From positions 1-47,692 of the forward strand of contig JAFGGI010000021.1 in the NCBI GenBank assembly GCA_016930635.1: DNA of 47,692 bases. Reading direction: 5' to 3'. The notes beneath the pieces were generated by a model, which saw only the letters and a program-made list of their open reading frames with translations, did no database searches and was not told the DNA's origin. The DNA is from Sedimentisphaerales bacterium. Lineage in GTDB: Bacteria > Planctomycetota > Phycisphaerae > Sedimentisphaerales > UBA12454. Made by a program: the position numbers and the translations under genes. Below are positions 26,768 through 36,305 of this stretch, one piece after another (position 1 is the stretch's first letter; the number at the start of each line of letters is the position of its first letter).

Positions 26768-28177
26768 CTATCTCTTTAAGAGAGGTATATAGCCCCTTTT
26801 CTCTGCAACATTCTTATACGCAGGCCTCATAATACGCCCGCCGCTGACATGCTCTTCAAGAATATGAGCGCACCAGCCTGCAATCCGCGATACTGCAAAA
26901 ATAGGTGTATACAGCTCGACAGGAATACCGAGCATCCTGTAAACAAACCCGGAATAAAAATCTACATTAGCACTCATGACCTTATTGGAATTCCTGACCT
27001 TTCTGAAAACCTCCGGTGCCATTCTCTCAATCGTTGCATAAAGATCGAACTCATTTTCGAGATTCTTTTCCTTGGCCAGTCTTGCTGCCTGCTTCTTCAA
27101 AATAACCGCTCTCGGGTCCGATACGGTATAAACCGCATGACCTATGCCGTAAACCAATCCCGTTCTGTCAAATGCCTCTCGCCTGATAATCTTTGTAAGA
27201 TAATCAGCAATCTGCCCCTCATCACTGTAATTCTTCACATGTCTTTTAATGTTATCCATCATCTTGATGACCTGGATATTCGCCCCGCCGTGCTTTAAAC
27301 CCTTCAGTGAGCCGATCGCCGCGGTAATAGAGGAATAAACATCTGTGTCCGTCGATGTAACCACATGCGTAACAAAACTCGAATTATTTCCGCCGCCGTG
27401 CTCAGCATGAAGAACCAGACAAAGATCCAGAAGCTCCGCTTCTGTCCTGGTATATTTCTTATCCGGCCTTATAAGCCTCAAAAAGTTTTCTGCCGTAGAT
27501 AGTTTTTCACTCGGACTGTGAAGAAAAAGACTGTACCCGTCATAGTAATGTGCTTTCGCCTGATATCCATACGCCGCAAGCACCGGAAACCTCGCAATAA
27601 GCCTGATGCACTGACGCAGAATATTCTTCATAGACCTGTCTTCAGGCGATTTATCATATGAATACTGAGCCAGAACGCTCCGTGCCAGCTTATTCATAAT
27701 GTCGCTGCTCGGCGCTTTGAGAATCATATTCTCGGTAAAACCTTCCGGCAGCCTGCGGTTCCTCCCGAGAAATTCACAAAAATTCTTTAAATAGTCCCTG
27801 CCCGGCAGCTCACCAAAAAGAAGAAGATAAGCAGTCTCTTCAAAACCATGCCTCTTTTCTTTCAGAAAACCTGCAACAATATCTTCTATTTCTATGCCGC
27901 GATATCTCAGTTTACCTTCAACCGGAACCTTTTCATTTTCACTGACAATATATCCGTGTACATCACCAATTTCAGTAAGGCCGACAAGAACACCTGTACT
28001 GTCTGCATTACGGAGACCTCGCTTAACGCTGTAATGTTTGTAAAGTGGTTGTGCTATTTTATTTTGCCGCTTGGCAATCCTGGCTAATTCTGCCAGAAAC
28101 GGGTCCTTAGGCGCATGCTCTGGAACAATTTCTTCAAGCCCTTCTATTTCCGGCTTTCCTTTTGGTAATTTTGCCAT
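26768..28177 (-). CDS. gltA: Citrate synthase
   Basis: The 469-residue protein contains the catalytic set of the citrate synthase family: KHGGAN with His296, GIGHAVYTVSDPRA with His347, and SANVDFYSGFVYRMLGIP with Asp406. LRYRGIEIEDI near residue 90 is the usual N-terminal block. It condenses oxaloacetate and acetyl-CoA to citrate. An N-terminal extension of about 70 residues precedes the common fold, and the spacing between the two histidines is longer than in E. coli. A 2-methylcitrate synthase role cannot be ruled out from sequence alone. The gene is monocistronic and diverges from efp. Confidence 0.9.
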   Translation of the reverse strand: MAKLPKGKPEIEGLEEIVPEHAPKDPFLAELARIAKRQNKIAQPLYKHYSVKRGLRNADSTGVLVGLTEIGDVHGYIVSENEKVPVEGKLRYRGIEIEDIVAGFLKEKRHGFEETAYLLLFGELPGRDYLKNFCEFLGRNRRLPEGFTENMILKAPSSDIMNKLARSVLAQYSYDKSPEDRSMKNILRQCIRLIARFPVLAAYGYQAKAHYYDGYSLFLHSPSEKLSTAENFLRLIRPDKKYTRTEAELLDLCLVLHAEHGGGNNSSFVTHVVTSTDTDVYSSITAAIGSLKGLKHGGANIQVIKMMDNIKRHVKNYSDEGQIADYLTKIIRREAFDRTGLVYGIGHAVYTVSDPRAVILKKQAARLAKEKNLENEFDLYATIERMAPEVFRKVRNSNKVMSANVDFYSGFVYRMLGIPVELYTPIFAVSRIAGWCAHILEEHVSGGRIMRPAYKNVAEKRGYIPLLKR

Positions 28178-28283
28178 TTTAACACCAGAATTTAACTTAC
28201 TCGATTAGCGCTGCAACCCAAAACAGCCAAATTAATATAATCGATAATAAAAACTTATTCAAGAGCTAAACTTTTATGTATGC

Positions 28284-28312
28284 TTGACTTTATGACCTGT
28301 TTCTGGCATACT
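28284..28312 (+). promoter_or_regulatory. Sigma70-type promoter of efp-secA
   Basis: TTGACT at 28284-28289 and CATACT at 28307-28312 are 17 bases apart, 72 bases before the efp start. Confidence 0.55.
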
Positions 28313-28383
28313 ACCGCCTGTCTATAATGAGCCCCGTCGAAGCATTAAATGCGTTTTAAGTTAATTTGGAAAGAGAGCAGAGT

Positions 28384-28938
28384 ATGAAAGCATCGGAAAT
28401 GAAAAAGGGCCAGGCCATCCTCGTCGATGGTAAGCTCTTCATAATTGTGGATTATGAACATGTTAAACTCGGCAAAGGCGGCGCCATATACCAGACCAAG
28501 ATCAAAAGCCTTACCGATGGTCTGATACAAAATATAAGGATCAGGTCCGAAGAAACAGTCGAGGAAGCATTTCTCGACAAACGTAAGTTTGAATACCTTT
28601 ATTCTCAGCCCAACGAACACGTCATAATGGACCTTGAAAATTATGACCAGGTAACGCTCGACGACGATGCCTTCGGCGACGGAACAAAATATCTAAAACC
28701 CAATACAGAACTCCAGGTCAGTATGTACAACGGCAAACCCGTTGTTGTAACACTGCCCACTACCGTTGACCTCGCTGTGACAGATACTCCTCCGGAAATA
28801 AAAGGAGCAACTGCCACAGGCCAGCGGAAAACTGCAACACTTGAAACAGGAGCCACCGTTTCTGTCCCGGCTTTTGTAAAAATTGGTGACGTCGTTCGCG
28901 TTGATACCCGCACAGGCGAGTACGTAACAAGAGTATAA
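28384..28938 (+). CDS. efp: Translation elongation factor P
   Basis: The 184-residue length and the three beta-barrel pattern fit EF-P, which rescues ribosomes stalled on proline runs. The loop VKLGKGGAIYQTKIK places Lys31 between glycines at the tip that reaches the peptidyl-transferase centre and that is modified in many bacteria. The C-terminal signature GDVVRVDTRTGEYVTR is intact. The ATG at 28384 is chosen because the protein then begins at the usual distance from the tip lysine. secA follows 24 bases downstream. Confidence 0.95.
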   Translation: MKASEMKKGQAILVDGKLFIIVDYEHVKLGKGGAIYQTKIKSLTDGLIQNIRIRSEETVEEAFLDKRKFEYLYSQPNEHVIMDLENYDQVTLDDDAFGDGTKYLKPNTELQVSMYNGKPVVVTLPTTVDLAVTDTPPEIKGATATGQRKTATLETGATVSVPAFVKIGDVVRVDTRTGEYVTRV

Positions 28939-28962
28939 AAAAGGAGTTTTTTACTTTTTCCA

Positions 28963-31900
28963 ATGCCTTTAGAAAAAATCGGCAAAATGCTCGTGAAGAT
29001 CTTCGGCTCGCGAAACGAAAGGCTTGTCAAAAGCTACTCACAGATCGCTGCCGCCTCTGCACCATTTGAATCGCAATTAAAAGAACTCAGCGAAGAGGCA
29101 TTAAAGGCAAAAACTCAGGAATTCAAGGACCGTCTCACCCAGGGCCAAACCCCGCAGCAAATTCTCCCCGAAGCTTTCGCAGTTGTCCGTGAAGCTGCAA
29201 GAAGATACGTCGATATGCGACACTTCGATGTCCAGCTTATCGGAGGAAACGTTCTATACCAGGGAAAAATTGCCGAAATGGCCACCGGCGAAGGAAAAAC
29301 TCTCGTCGCAACTCTTGCTTCATATCTGGTCTTTCTCACCGGCAGAAAAGTACATCTCGTAACAGTCAATGACTACCTTGCAAAACGTGACGCCGAGTGG
29401 ATGGGTCCCGTTTATAATTCTCTCGGAATGACCGTCGGCGCAATCCAGGCAGATATGGATACCACCGGCGACGAAAGAAGACAGCAATACGCCTGTGATA
29501 TAACCTACGGAACAAATAACGAGTTCGGCTTTGATTACCTCCGTGACAATATGAAAACAAACGCCGCCCAGCTCTCCCAGGGACCGCTCGAATACGCTAT
29601 CATCGATGAAGTTGACTCGATTCTCATCGATGAAGCCAGAACACCGCTGATTATCTCAGGCCCCGCCTTCGATGACGTAACCAGGTACAAAAAAGCCGAC
29701 ACCATCGCAAAGCAGATCATAAATATGCAAAGCGGTTACGACCGTATCAAAAAACAAATCGACTCAGCAAAAAGAACTATCGCCAATGCTGAAGGAGAAC
29801 TTTCAGAAGCAAAAAAAACAAAAGATAATAACCGAATAGATAAGGCCCTCGACGTTATAGAAAAAACCAAATCTCAGGTTGTCGACCTTGAAAATCAGTT
29901 TACTTCTGCAAAACAGTATTACGAAGTGGAATATGACCGCAAAGCAGTTCGTTTCGACCACGAGGGCCACGGCTTAGCCGCCGCCCAGGAACTTGCAGGG
30001 GTAGGTTCCTTCTTTGCCGGCTCCAATATGGATTGGCCTCATCTCCTCCAGCAAAGCATCCGCGCACATACCGTCTTTGAAAAAGAAAAAGACTACGTCG
30101 TAATGGACGGCAAAGTCGTCATCGTCGATGAATTCACCGGCAGATTAATGCACGGCAGGCAATGGTCCGACGGCCTGCACCAGGCTGTCGAAGCAAAAGA
30201 AGCTGTTAATATAAAGGAAGAATCACAAACGCTGGCAACAATAACACTGCAGAACTTCTTCCGGCTCTACGACCAGATAGCAGGAATGACAGGCACAGCC
30301 ATCACCGAAGCAGATGAGTTTATGGAGATATATAAACTCGAAGTCATCACCATCCCGACCAACAAACCCTGTGTCCGCGACGACCGTGATGACATGATTT
30401 ATAAATCAATGAAAGAAAAATTCAACGCAATAGTAGAAGAAATACATAATGCAAGTTCCGCCGGCAAACCCGTTCTCGTCGGCACAATAAGCGTTGAAAA
30501 AAGTGAAGCTATTTCAAACGCTTTGACAAAAAGCTACGGCACCGAACACGAAGTCCTCAACGCCAAACAGCACGCAAGAGAAGCAACCATCGTTGAAAAG
30601 GCCGGCCAGCAGCACACCGACAGAACCGGAAAATCCTGCGGCAACGTAACTATCGCTACAAATATGGCAGGCCGCGGCACAGATATCAAACTCGGTCCAG
30701 GCGTCGCTGACATCGGAGGCCTGCATATAGTCGGCACAGAACGACACGAATCAAGACGAATCGACAACCAGCTCAGAGGCCGCTCAGGCCGTCAGGGTGA
30801 TGCAGGCTCGAGCCAGTTCTTCTTAAGTTTCGACGATGATTTAATGCAGCTGTTCGGAGGTGATAGAATACCAAAACTCTTAAGTCTTGTAGGATGGAAG
30901 GAAAACGAACCAATACTGCATTCAACAATTAGCAAACAAATCGAAAAAGTACAGAAAAAAGTTGAAGAGCGAAACTTCGAAGCCCGAAAAAGCCTGCTCG
31001 AATTCGATGAGGTAATGGATTACCAGAGAAAAACATTCTACACACGCAGAAGACAAGTTATCGAAGGAATAGGCCTTAAAGATATAATAACTGAAATGAT
31101 AGAATCTGCTATCGACAAGGCCTGCTCGACAATACTCAGCGACAAATACTGCTACACCTGTATAGCCGAATGGGCAAGATCTGCATTCGGTGTAGATATA
31201 AATCCAAAACGCATCGATGGCCTTGAGGCTGAACAAATAGAAGATATCATAAAAAAGAATGCAAAGAACGAAGCCTCAACAAACATCTCTATCACGCTGG
31301 GCGAATACCTCGAGGATTTCGAGGACAGAAAAACCTGGAAAATAGACGCCTTGTGCAAATGGGCAATGAGTGCATTTTCCGTGAATCTGTCCGGCAGCAA
31401 AATAAAACAAATGACCCCTGACGAAATTGAACAAAACCTCATTGAAGCCTCTGCCGAGCAGATCGACAAAAAAGACTGCTATCAGGTAAATGTGTTTCTC
31501 GAACCTGATTTCGGCATCAAAACATTCGTCAACTGGGCAACTGATAAATTCGCCATAAAACTCAATACAGGTGAACTGGTAGACCTGAAACCTGAGCAGA
31601 TTTACGAAAAACTCTGCCGGAAAGTACAGGAAAAATACGACCACAGGCAAATCGAATACCCTATTGAATTTGCTATGAGTATGACATACCGCAGCGACGG
31701 CGTGAATGTTTACTCTTTCGAGAACCTGGCCAACTGGATAAATACAAAGTTCAATACCAAAATCTCGCCGTCTCACCTGCAAAACTCCCAGCCAAATGCT
31801 GTTCATAAGGAATTGTTAAAGATAAGCGAAGAATATCACAGAGTCGGCCTGAAAGACGAAATAGCCGACAAAATGGCAAGTGTCGGTACCGACGGCCGTG

Positions 31901-32481
31901 AATTATCCCAATGGGCAAATGAAAGATTCAAGGCAAATTTGAAGAGTGACGATTTCAAATCAGAGCCTGGAGCGAAAGTGACAGGAGCCAAAGAAAAACT
32001 CCTCGCAGCAGGAAAAGAATTCCTGCGATCCGAACTTACCGACCTCGAAAGATATGTCCTCCTGCAGATTTATGACTCAGCGTGGAAGGACCACCTGTAT
32101 TCGATGGACCATTTAAAGACAAGCATCTTTATGCGTGCCTATGCCGAAAAGGATCCCAAGCTCGAATACAAGCAGGAAGGCTATCGAATGTTCAATGAAA
32201 TGCTCGACCTTGTCGACGACAGGGTAACCGATACTATCTTCAAGGTTCGTCTCGAAGCCGGCACAAGAACAAGAAACGTCTTCCAGGCAGGTCAGACAAA
32301 ACACGATGAAGTCAACCAGTTTGAAATGGCCGAACGCCAGCGAGCCGCCGCCCAGGCCCCGCAAGGCGATGCAGCAAGACCAAAACAGATAGTTCTTGAC
32401 CAGCCCAAAGTTGGAAGAAATGACCCCTGCCCCTGCGGAAGCGGAAAAAAATACAAAAAATGCTGCGGAAAAAACGCTTAA
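28963..32481 (+). CDS. secA: Preprotein translocase ATPase SecA, enlarged
   Basis: SecA drives secretory proteins through SecYEG. Seen here are Walker [14 protein letters not shown] (near residue 110), [20 protein letters not shown] (near 216), [15 protein letters not shown] and RGRSGRQGD of the motor, and the zinc-binding tail [20 protein letters not shown]. At 1172 residues it is about 270 longer than common SecA. The excess has two parts: a charged coiled-coil insert (about 250-325) in the preprotein cross-linking region, and a tandem array in the helical wing region (about 735-1020) with five W-x3-F modules. A family-B dispersed repeat lies in the fifth module. SecA serves all the secreted pectinases and PEP-CTERM proteins in this window. 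The start has GGAG at 28942-28945, upstream of the ATG. Confidence 0.95.
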   Translation: MPLEKIGKMLVKIFGSRNERLVKSYSQIAAASAPFESQLKELSEEALKAKTQEFKDRLTQGQTPQQILPEAFAVVREAARRYVDMRHFDVQLIGGNVLYQGKIAEMATGEGKTLVATLASYLVFLTGRKVHLVTVNDYLAKRDAEWMGPVYNSLGMTVGAIQADMDTTGDERRQQYACDITYGTNNEFGFDYLRDNMKTNAAQLSQGPLEYAIIDEVDSILIDEARTPLIISGPAFDDVTRYKKADTIAKQIINMQSGYDRIKKQIDSAKRTIANAEGELSEAKKTKDNNRIDKALDVIEKTKSQVVDLENQFTSAKQYYEVEYDRKAVRFDHEGHGLAAAQELAGVGSFFAGSNMDWPHLLQQSIRAHTVFEKEKDYVVMDGKVVIVDEFTGRLMHGRQWSDGLHQAVEAKEAVNIKEESQTLATITLQNFFRLYDQIAGMTGTAITEADEFMEIYKLEVITIPTNKPCVRDDRDDMIYKSMKEKFNAIVEEIHNASSAGKPVLVGTISVEKSEAISNALTKSYGTEHEVLNAKQHAREATIVEKAGQQHTDRTGKSCGNVTIATNMAGRGTDIKLGPGVADIGGLHIVGTERHESRRIDNQLRGRSGRQGDAGSSQFFLSFDDDLMQLFGGDRIPKLLSLVGWKENEPILHSTISKQIEKVQKKVEERNFEARKSLLEFDEVMDYQRKTFYTRRRQVIEGIGLKDIITEMIESAIDKACSTILSDKYCYTCIAEWARSAFGVDINPKRIDGLEAEQIEDIIKKNAKNEASTNISITLGEYLEDFEDRKTWKIDALCKWAMSAFSVNLSGSKIKQMTPDEIEQNLIEASAEQIDKKDCYQVNVFLEPDFGIKTFVNWATDKFAIKLNTGELVDLKPEQIYEKLCRKVQEKYDHRQIEYPIEFAMSMTYRSDGVNVYSFENLANWINTKFNTKISPSHLQNSQPNAVHKELLKISEEYHRVGLKDEIADKMASVGTDGRELSQWANERFKANLKSDDFKSEPGAKVTGAKEKLLAAGKEFLRSELTDLERYVLLQIYDSAWKDHLYSMDHLKTSIFMRAYAEKDPKLEYKQEGYRMFNEMLDLVDDRVTDTIFKVRLEAGTRTRNVFQAGQTKHDEVNQFEMAERQRAAAQAPQGDAARPKQIVLDQPKVGRNDPCPCGSGKKYKKCCGKNA
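31165..32010 (+). repeat. Five tandem W-x3-F modules inside SecA
   Basis: Modules begin with Trp at residues 737, 800, 858, 925 and 984, so the period is about 58-67 residues. Each reads roughly W(A/I)xxxFxxxL followed by a second hydrophobic helix (for example [30 protein letters not shown]). From memory, ordinary SecA has one such segment in the helical wing domain. Confidence 0.7.
31961..31987 (+). repeat. Dispersed 27-bp repeat, family B, copy 2
   Basis: This copy encodes EPGAKVTG within the fifth wing module of SecA and matches the terminase copy at 23 of 27 bases. The module is interrupted just where the repeat lies. Confidence 0.55.
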
Positions 32482-32696
32482 TCAGCTTTCCTAACCCATC
32501 GATTTCGAAACACATTCCTGATTCTATCTGTAAAACTAACCCCCATTTTCTGAGTAGAAGCAGAAAACTCCATTCTTTTCATATCATCTGCTGTTGCTTT
32601 AGGCCTGAATAATGAACAAACCGATGCTATCAGTCCAAATAAAATCAGTCCCCTTCCACAATTTTTATTTTTGATTTTTGATTTTTGATTTTCCAT
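32478..32696 (-). CDS. Small hypothetical protein
   Basis: The 72-residue protein begins [12 protein letters not shown], has a short hydrophobic stretch ([15 protein letters not shown]) and a basic C-terminal part ([17 protein letters not shown]). Its ATG shares one base with the stop of the upstream 193-residue gene (TAATG), a strong sign of coupled translation and the main reason to accept it. It overlaps the end of secA by four bases on the other strand. Function is unknown. A short signal-anchor topology is possible. Confidence 0.5.
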   Translation of the reverse strand: MENQKSKIKNKNCGRGLILFGLIASVCSLFRPKATADDMKRMEFSASTQKMGVSFTDRIRNVFRNRWVRKAD

Positions 32697-33277
32697 TATC
32701 TTACAACTGCCCTCGTTGTAGCCGCCAGAAGCTCTTTGCCTGTCTTGCTCTCAATTTGCCCTTTAGCCAACAACCGCTGCCTGTCTAAAATCTCCGGAGA
32801 ATCATCATAATATCTTTTTACCGCCCCTATGCCTCCCTCCGTCGGCCCTGCCGTCTTATAATCAATATCCAAAAGCCATTTGCTGAACTCCTCATTATAC
32901 TCAGCAGGATATATAATGGCCGTTACGAACTTCTCATCGCTGTACTTAGCAAGATGAACCTTCGCCCGCCCCGGCACAGCAGCGCTTACCGCAGAATTTA
33001 CAAGGCTTTTAAAATCAGCCTCAGCAACCACCCGGTCAAACTCATAGAAAAACATCCCCGCCTCAAGCCCGAATGTCTCGTTCGAGACTCCCTTAAGCTC
33101 CATCCTGCCGTCTGGATAAGCGTTATAGATTTTGTAAACTTTTATATCTTTGAACTTTTCGCTCTCCAAAAGCCCGGCAACTTCATCAGCGGTAAACCCG
33201 ACACTGCTCTTGTCACCGAAATCTACGATATAAAGACCTGTGTACCTGTCAGCATCTTTTAATTGTGGTAACTGCAT
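32696..33277 (-). CDS. Hypothetical protein coupled to tyrS
   Basis: The 193-residue product begins MQLPQLKDADRYTGLYIVDFGD and shows no signal peptide or membrane segment. It appears alpha/beta and acidic; I do not recognise a family. The ATG follows the tyrS stop directly (TAG ATG) and its own stop overlaps the next start, so tyrS and the two small genes are one translational unit. The conserved arrangement rather than motif content supports it being real. Confidence 0.7.
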   Translation of the reverse strand: MQLPQLKDADRYTGLYIVDFGDKSSVGFTADEVAGLLESEKFKDIKVYKIYNAYPDGRMELKGVSNETFGLEAGMFFYEFDRVVAEADFKSLVNSAVSAAVPGRAKVHLAKYSDEKFVTAIIYPAEYNEEFSKWLLDIDYKTAGPTEGGIGAVKRYYDDSPEILDRQRLLAKGQIESKTGKELLAATTRAVVR

Positions 33278-34483
33278 CTACTCAACCGATAATTTTGCAA
33301 ATTTAAGCTTTCCTGCACGAACTACCATGCCTTCTGCAGGCGTTATTTGTTTATTCTGGTCGGTAATCTTTTCGCCGTCAATACTCATCCCGCCGCCCGA
33401 TATCAATCTCTTCCCTTCACCGCCGCTCGATACAAGAGAACATTTCAAAAGCAGCTTCGCAGCGGTTATCGGCTCACTCGGTATCTTAACCGTAGGCATA
33501 TCCTGGGGTACCTGCTTTTGAGCAAATACTTTATCAAATTCCTCCGCAGCCGTCTGTGCTGCAGTTTCATCATAGAACTGCGTAACAATCGTTTTGCCCA
33601 ATAGAACTTTTGCTTCCTTCGGATGTGTCTTTCCAGAATCGATCAGCTCGGCAATTTCCTCGGCAGGTATGTCAGTTAAAAGCGTAAAATAATTCTCCAT
33701 CATCTCATCGCTGATACTCATCACCTTGCCGAACATATCCTTCGGCGAATCCGTAACCCCGATATAGTTACCCTTCGATTTGCTCATCTTATCCTTGCCG
33801 TCAAGCCCGACAAGTATCGGCATCGTCATCACTACCTGAGGCACCTGTTCATAAGCCCGCTGAATATCCCTGCCGACGAGATTATTAAATGTCTGGTCCG
33901 TCCCACCAAGTTCGACATCGCTTTTAACTACCACAGAATCATAGCCCTGCATCAGCGGATAGATAAATTCGTGAGTATAAACATCGATATCATTTTGCAA
34001 TCTCTGCTTGAAACTGTCCCTGGCAAGCATCTGTGCAACTGTCTTCTTGGCTGCAAGCTGAATAAGTTCCATAAGAGTCATTTTCTCGAGCCATTCGCTG
34101 TTATATCTGACCTCAAGTCTCTCCGGCGAAATGTCCAGAACTTTTCCTGCCTGTTCGAGATAGGTCGTTGCGTTCTTCTCGATCGCCTCACCAGAAAGCG
34201 TCGGCCTTGTCGTATTCTGCCCAGTCGGGTCGCCTATCCGGGCAGTATAATCACCAATTATCAAAACAGCCTTGTGCCCCATATCCTGAAACTGCCTCAT
34301 CTTCCGCATTACAACCGTATGCCCGAGATGAATATCCGGCGCAGTAGGGTCCATACCCAGCTTGATACGAAGCTGCCGTTTCTCTTTAACCGCCGCCTTC
34401 AGTTTCTCTGCCAGCTCGTCTTCGTTGAATATCTCAACTGTTCCCCGCTTAAGCTGTTCAATTTGTAATTTCACATCTGCCAT
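33278..34483 (-). CDS. tyrS: Tyrosyl-tRNA synthetase
   Basis: The 401-residue class I enzyme charges tRNA-Tyr. The HIGH motif reads DIHLGHTVV, the tyrosine-site block is YPLMQGYDSVVVKSDVELGGTDQ, and KMSKSKGNYIGV is the KMSKS loop. The last 60 residues (AKLLLKCSLVSSGGEGKRLISGGGMSIDGEKI) form the S4-like RNA-binding domain. I choose the ATG at 34483, where MADVKLQIEQLKRG begins as in relatives; a GTG at 34531 would add 16 residues without clear support. dtd lies upstream on the same strand, which gives two tRNA-quality genes in a row. Confidence 0.95.
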   Translation of the reverse strand: MADVKLQIEQLKRGTVEIFNEDELAEKLKAAVKEKRQLRIKLGMDPTAPDIHLGHTVVMRKMRQFQDMGHKAVLIIGDYTARIGDPTGQNTTRPTLSGEAIEKNATTYLEQAGKVLDISPERLEVRYNSEWLEKMTLMELIQLAAKKTVAQMLARDSFKQRLQNDIDVYTHEFIYPLMQGYDSVVVKSDVELGGTDQTFNNLVGRDIQRAYEQVPQVVMTMPILVGLDGKDKMSKSKGNYIGVTDSPKDMFGKVMSISDEMMENYFTLLTDIPAEEIAELIDSGKTHPKEAKVLLGKTIVTQFYDETAAQTAAEEFDKVFAQKQVPQDMPTVKIPSEPITAAKLLLKCSLVSSGGEGKRLISGGGMSIDGEKITDQNKQITPAEGMVVRAGKLKFAKLSVE

Positions 34484-34563
34484 AAATATCTCAAATTCAT
34501 CGAAAAGGCATTTTAAACGAACTGTATCCACTAATCAATGATAATATAGAGGGATTTGCTTAG

Positions 34564-34584
34564 CCCGCAGGCCTGCCCTGCGGG
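34564..34584. repeat. GC-rich hairpin between dtd and tyrS
   Basis: CCCGCAGG and CCTGCGGG pair around CCTGC, directly after the dtd stop. There is no T run on either side, so a transcript-stability or attenuation role is more likely than simple termination. Confidence 0.4.
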
Positions 34585-34588
34585 TTAC

Positions 34589-35038
34589 TCAAAAAGTTTT
34601 TTTACTGTCGATAAGAAAATTTATTGGCCCGTCATTTGACGCTGTAACATCCATATACGCCGCAAAAACACCCTTTTTAACTTCAATCCCCTCAGCCTCA
34701 ATCAGCCTGGCAACTTCTTCGTAAAGCTCATTCGCCATCTTCGGCTCAGCCGCCAGGTCAAACCCCGGCCTTCTGCCCTTCCTGCAATCACCATAGAGCG
34801 TAAAGTTACTCACTACAAGCACCTGACCTTTCTTATCCTTCACGCTTAAATTCATCTTGCCGGCGTCATCAGCAAATACCCGCAAATTCGCAATCTTCTC
34901 AGCCACAAACTCGGCATCTGCCTGTCGGTCTTCTTTTCCAACCCCAAGATAAACTAACAGACCCGCCCCTATCTGTCCGACCACTTCGCCATCTACAGAA
35001 ACCTGTGCTTTTTTAACTCGTTGGACTACTGCTCTCAT
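34589..35038 (-). CDS. dtd: D-aminoacyl-tRNA deacylase
   Basis: The 149-residue protein has the DTD start [21 protein letters not shown], and both active-site motifs appear as SNFTLYGD (usual SQFTL) and ASNDGPINF (usual NxGPxT). It removes D-amino acids wrongly attached to tRNA and also edits glycyl-tRNA-Ala. Length equals the family norm. Asn in place of Gln in the first motif is a mild deviation. It lies upstream of tyrS on the same strand. TyrRS is a known source of D-Tyr-tRNA, which fits the pairing. Confidence 0.93.
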   Translation of the reverse strand: MRAVVQRVKKAQVSVDGEVVGQIGAGLLVYLGVGKEDRQADAEFVAEKIANLRVFADDAGKMNLSVKDKKGQVLVVSNFTLYGDCRKGRRPGFDLAAEPKMANELYEEVARLIEAEGIEVKKGVFAAYMDVTASNDGPINFLIDSKKTF

Positions 35039-35225
35039 AGCACCTGATACTAAATAACAAACCCTTTACCGTCAATATCTCAAAAGCTTATAGGACGTAG
35101 CTGAATAAATTTTATCCGAATAATTATGCATTTAATCGATTTATAACTTATTATTTTAATTATAGCACAGCATCTTTAAGCCGATACTAAAATGTGAAAA
35201 ACCTTATTTGAAAGAGGTAGTTTAA

Positions 35226-35642
35226 ATGTCAGAATCAACGGTTTTAGTTATTGACGATGATATGGTGATCAGAACTCTCCTTCAGGGCTCTTTGACCCGG
35301 AAGGGATTCAATGTCCTTTGCGCCGCCAACGGCCAGGAAGGACTTGAAATAGCTAAGACTGAAAATGTTGATGTCATAATGCTCGACTGGATGATGCCTG
35401 AAATGGACGGTATGCAGGTATTGACCGAACTGAAGCGAGACAGCAATACAATGCACATTCCGGTATTTATGCTAACCTGCAAGGAAGACCCCCGCGACAT
35501 CGACCTGGCCGTAAAAAGAGGTGCCATCGACTATATCGTAAAGCCCTTTAACACCTACGAAGTGCCGGAAATGGTCCAAAAATACCTCGAATCACACACC
35601 GGCAAAAAGAAAGGCTTATTCAGCAAAATGTTCTCCCGCTGA
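35226..35642 (+). CDS. Single-domain response regulator (CheY-like receiver)
   Basis: The 138-residue protein is one receiver domain. It has the acidic pocket IDDD (Asp10-Asp12), the phosphorylation site Asp54 in VIMLDWMMPEMDG, the switch region MLTCKEDP and the conserved lysine in DYIVKPFN. A basic tail (HTGKKKGLFSKMFSR) follows. It has no output domain, so it probably acts through a partner protein. No histidine kinase is adjacent and the partner cannot be named. AAAGAGGTAG precedes the ATG. Confidence 0.9.
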   Translation: MSESTVLVIDDDMVIRTLLQGSLTRKGFNVLCAANGQEGLEIAKTENVDVIMLDWMMPEMDGMQVLTELKRDSNTMHIPVFMLTCKEDPRDIDLAVKRGAIDYIVKPFNTYEVPEMVQKYLESHTGKKKGLFSKMFSR

Positions 35643-35693
35643 TTAAATGCCCCTTTAAGCCGCAAATCAAATTCTGCATAAAATATTACTGGT

Positions 35694-35722
35694 TTGACGA
35701 TTTGACCTCTCTGTAGTATTAT
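35694..35722 (+). promoter_or_regulatory. Sigma70-type promoter of the YeeE/YedE pair
   Basis: TTGACG at 35694-35699 and TATTAT at 35717-35722 are 17 bases apart, 34 bases before the gene. Confidence 0.6.
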
Positions 35723-35755
35723 CGGCCGTTACAGTTATTTTGAAAGGATTCGTGT

Positions 35756-36289
35756 ATGAATGATTTAACTGTAAAAAAAGCCCCGCTCAATTGGCTTATC
35801 GCCGGCCTCGTCCTCGGTTTGATACAAATCTTAGCGATCGGCATAAAAGGACCGCTTGGCGTATCAACACAGTTCGTCATCATTGAAGCCAAGGTTATCA
35901 AAGCCGCAGCACCGCAGTACACCGAACAACACCCTCTTATCAGCAAGGAAAAATATCAAAAACTCGGCTACGGCTTCTGGCTTGATATCGGTATTATTGT
36001 CGGCGCTGCTGTCGCTGCTATCGCGGTCAAACGTTTCAAACTGCAGAAAACTACCGTATGGTGGCAGGCAAATCACGGCCCAGGTATTCCCAAAAGAATG
36101 ATAACCGCATTTCTTGGCGGCTTTCTAATTCTGCTCGGCGCCAGATTCGCCAGCGGATGTACCAGCGGACAGTTCGCAAGCGGCTGGGCGCAATTATCTC
36201 TCTCTGTTCTGCCATTTACCGTCGGCCTCTTTGGAGCCGGCATGCTGACAGCAAAAATCTTCTACCCAAAATCCCCGGATATAGAATAA
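35756..36289 (+). CDS. YeeE/YedE-family sulfur transport protein, N-terminal half
   Basis: The 177-residue membrane protein has about four hydrophobic segments. It carries the hallmark GGFLILLGARFASGCTSGQF, with a conserved cysteine that in the YeeE/TsuA family lines the path of thiosulfate. A loop of about 35 residues (KAAAPQYTEQHPLISKEKYQ) separates the first two segments. It is followed after 16 bases by a second half-sized protein, and the two together match one full-length YeeE. AAAGGA precedes the ATG. Confidence 0.85.
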   Translation: MNDLTVKKAPLNWLIAGLVLGLIQILAIGIKGPLGVSTQFVIIEAKVIKAAAPQYTEQHPLISKEKYQKLGYGFWLDIGIIVGAAVAAIAVKRFKLQKTTVWWQANHGPGIPKRMITAFLGGFLILLGARFASGCTSGQFASGWAQLSLSVLPFTVGLFGAGMLTAKIFYPKSPDIE

Positions 36290-36305
36290 CAAAAGGAGTT
36301 GAAAA

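Noticed and set aside
31276-31806. 176-codon minus-strand frame opposite secA
   Set aside because: It is the reverse of the repeated wing modules; composition follows secA codon bias.
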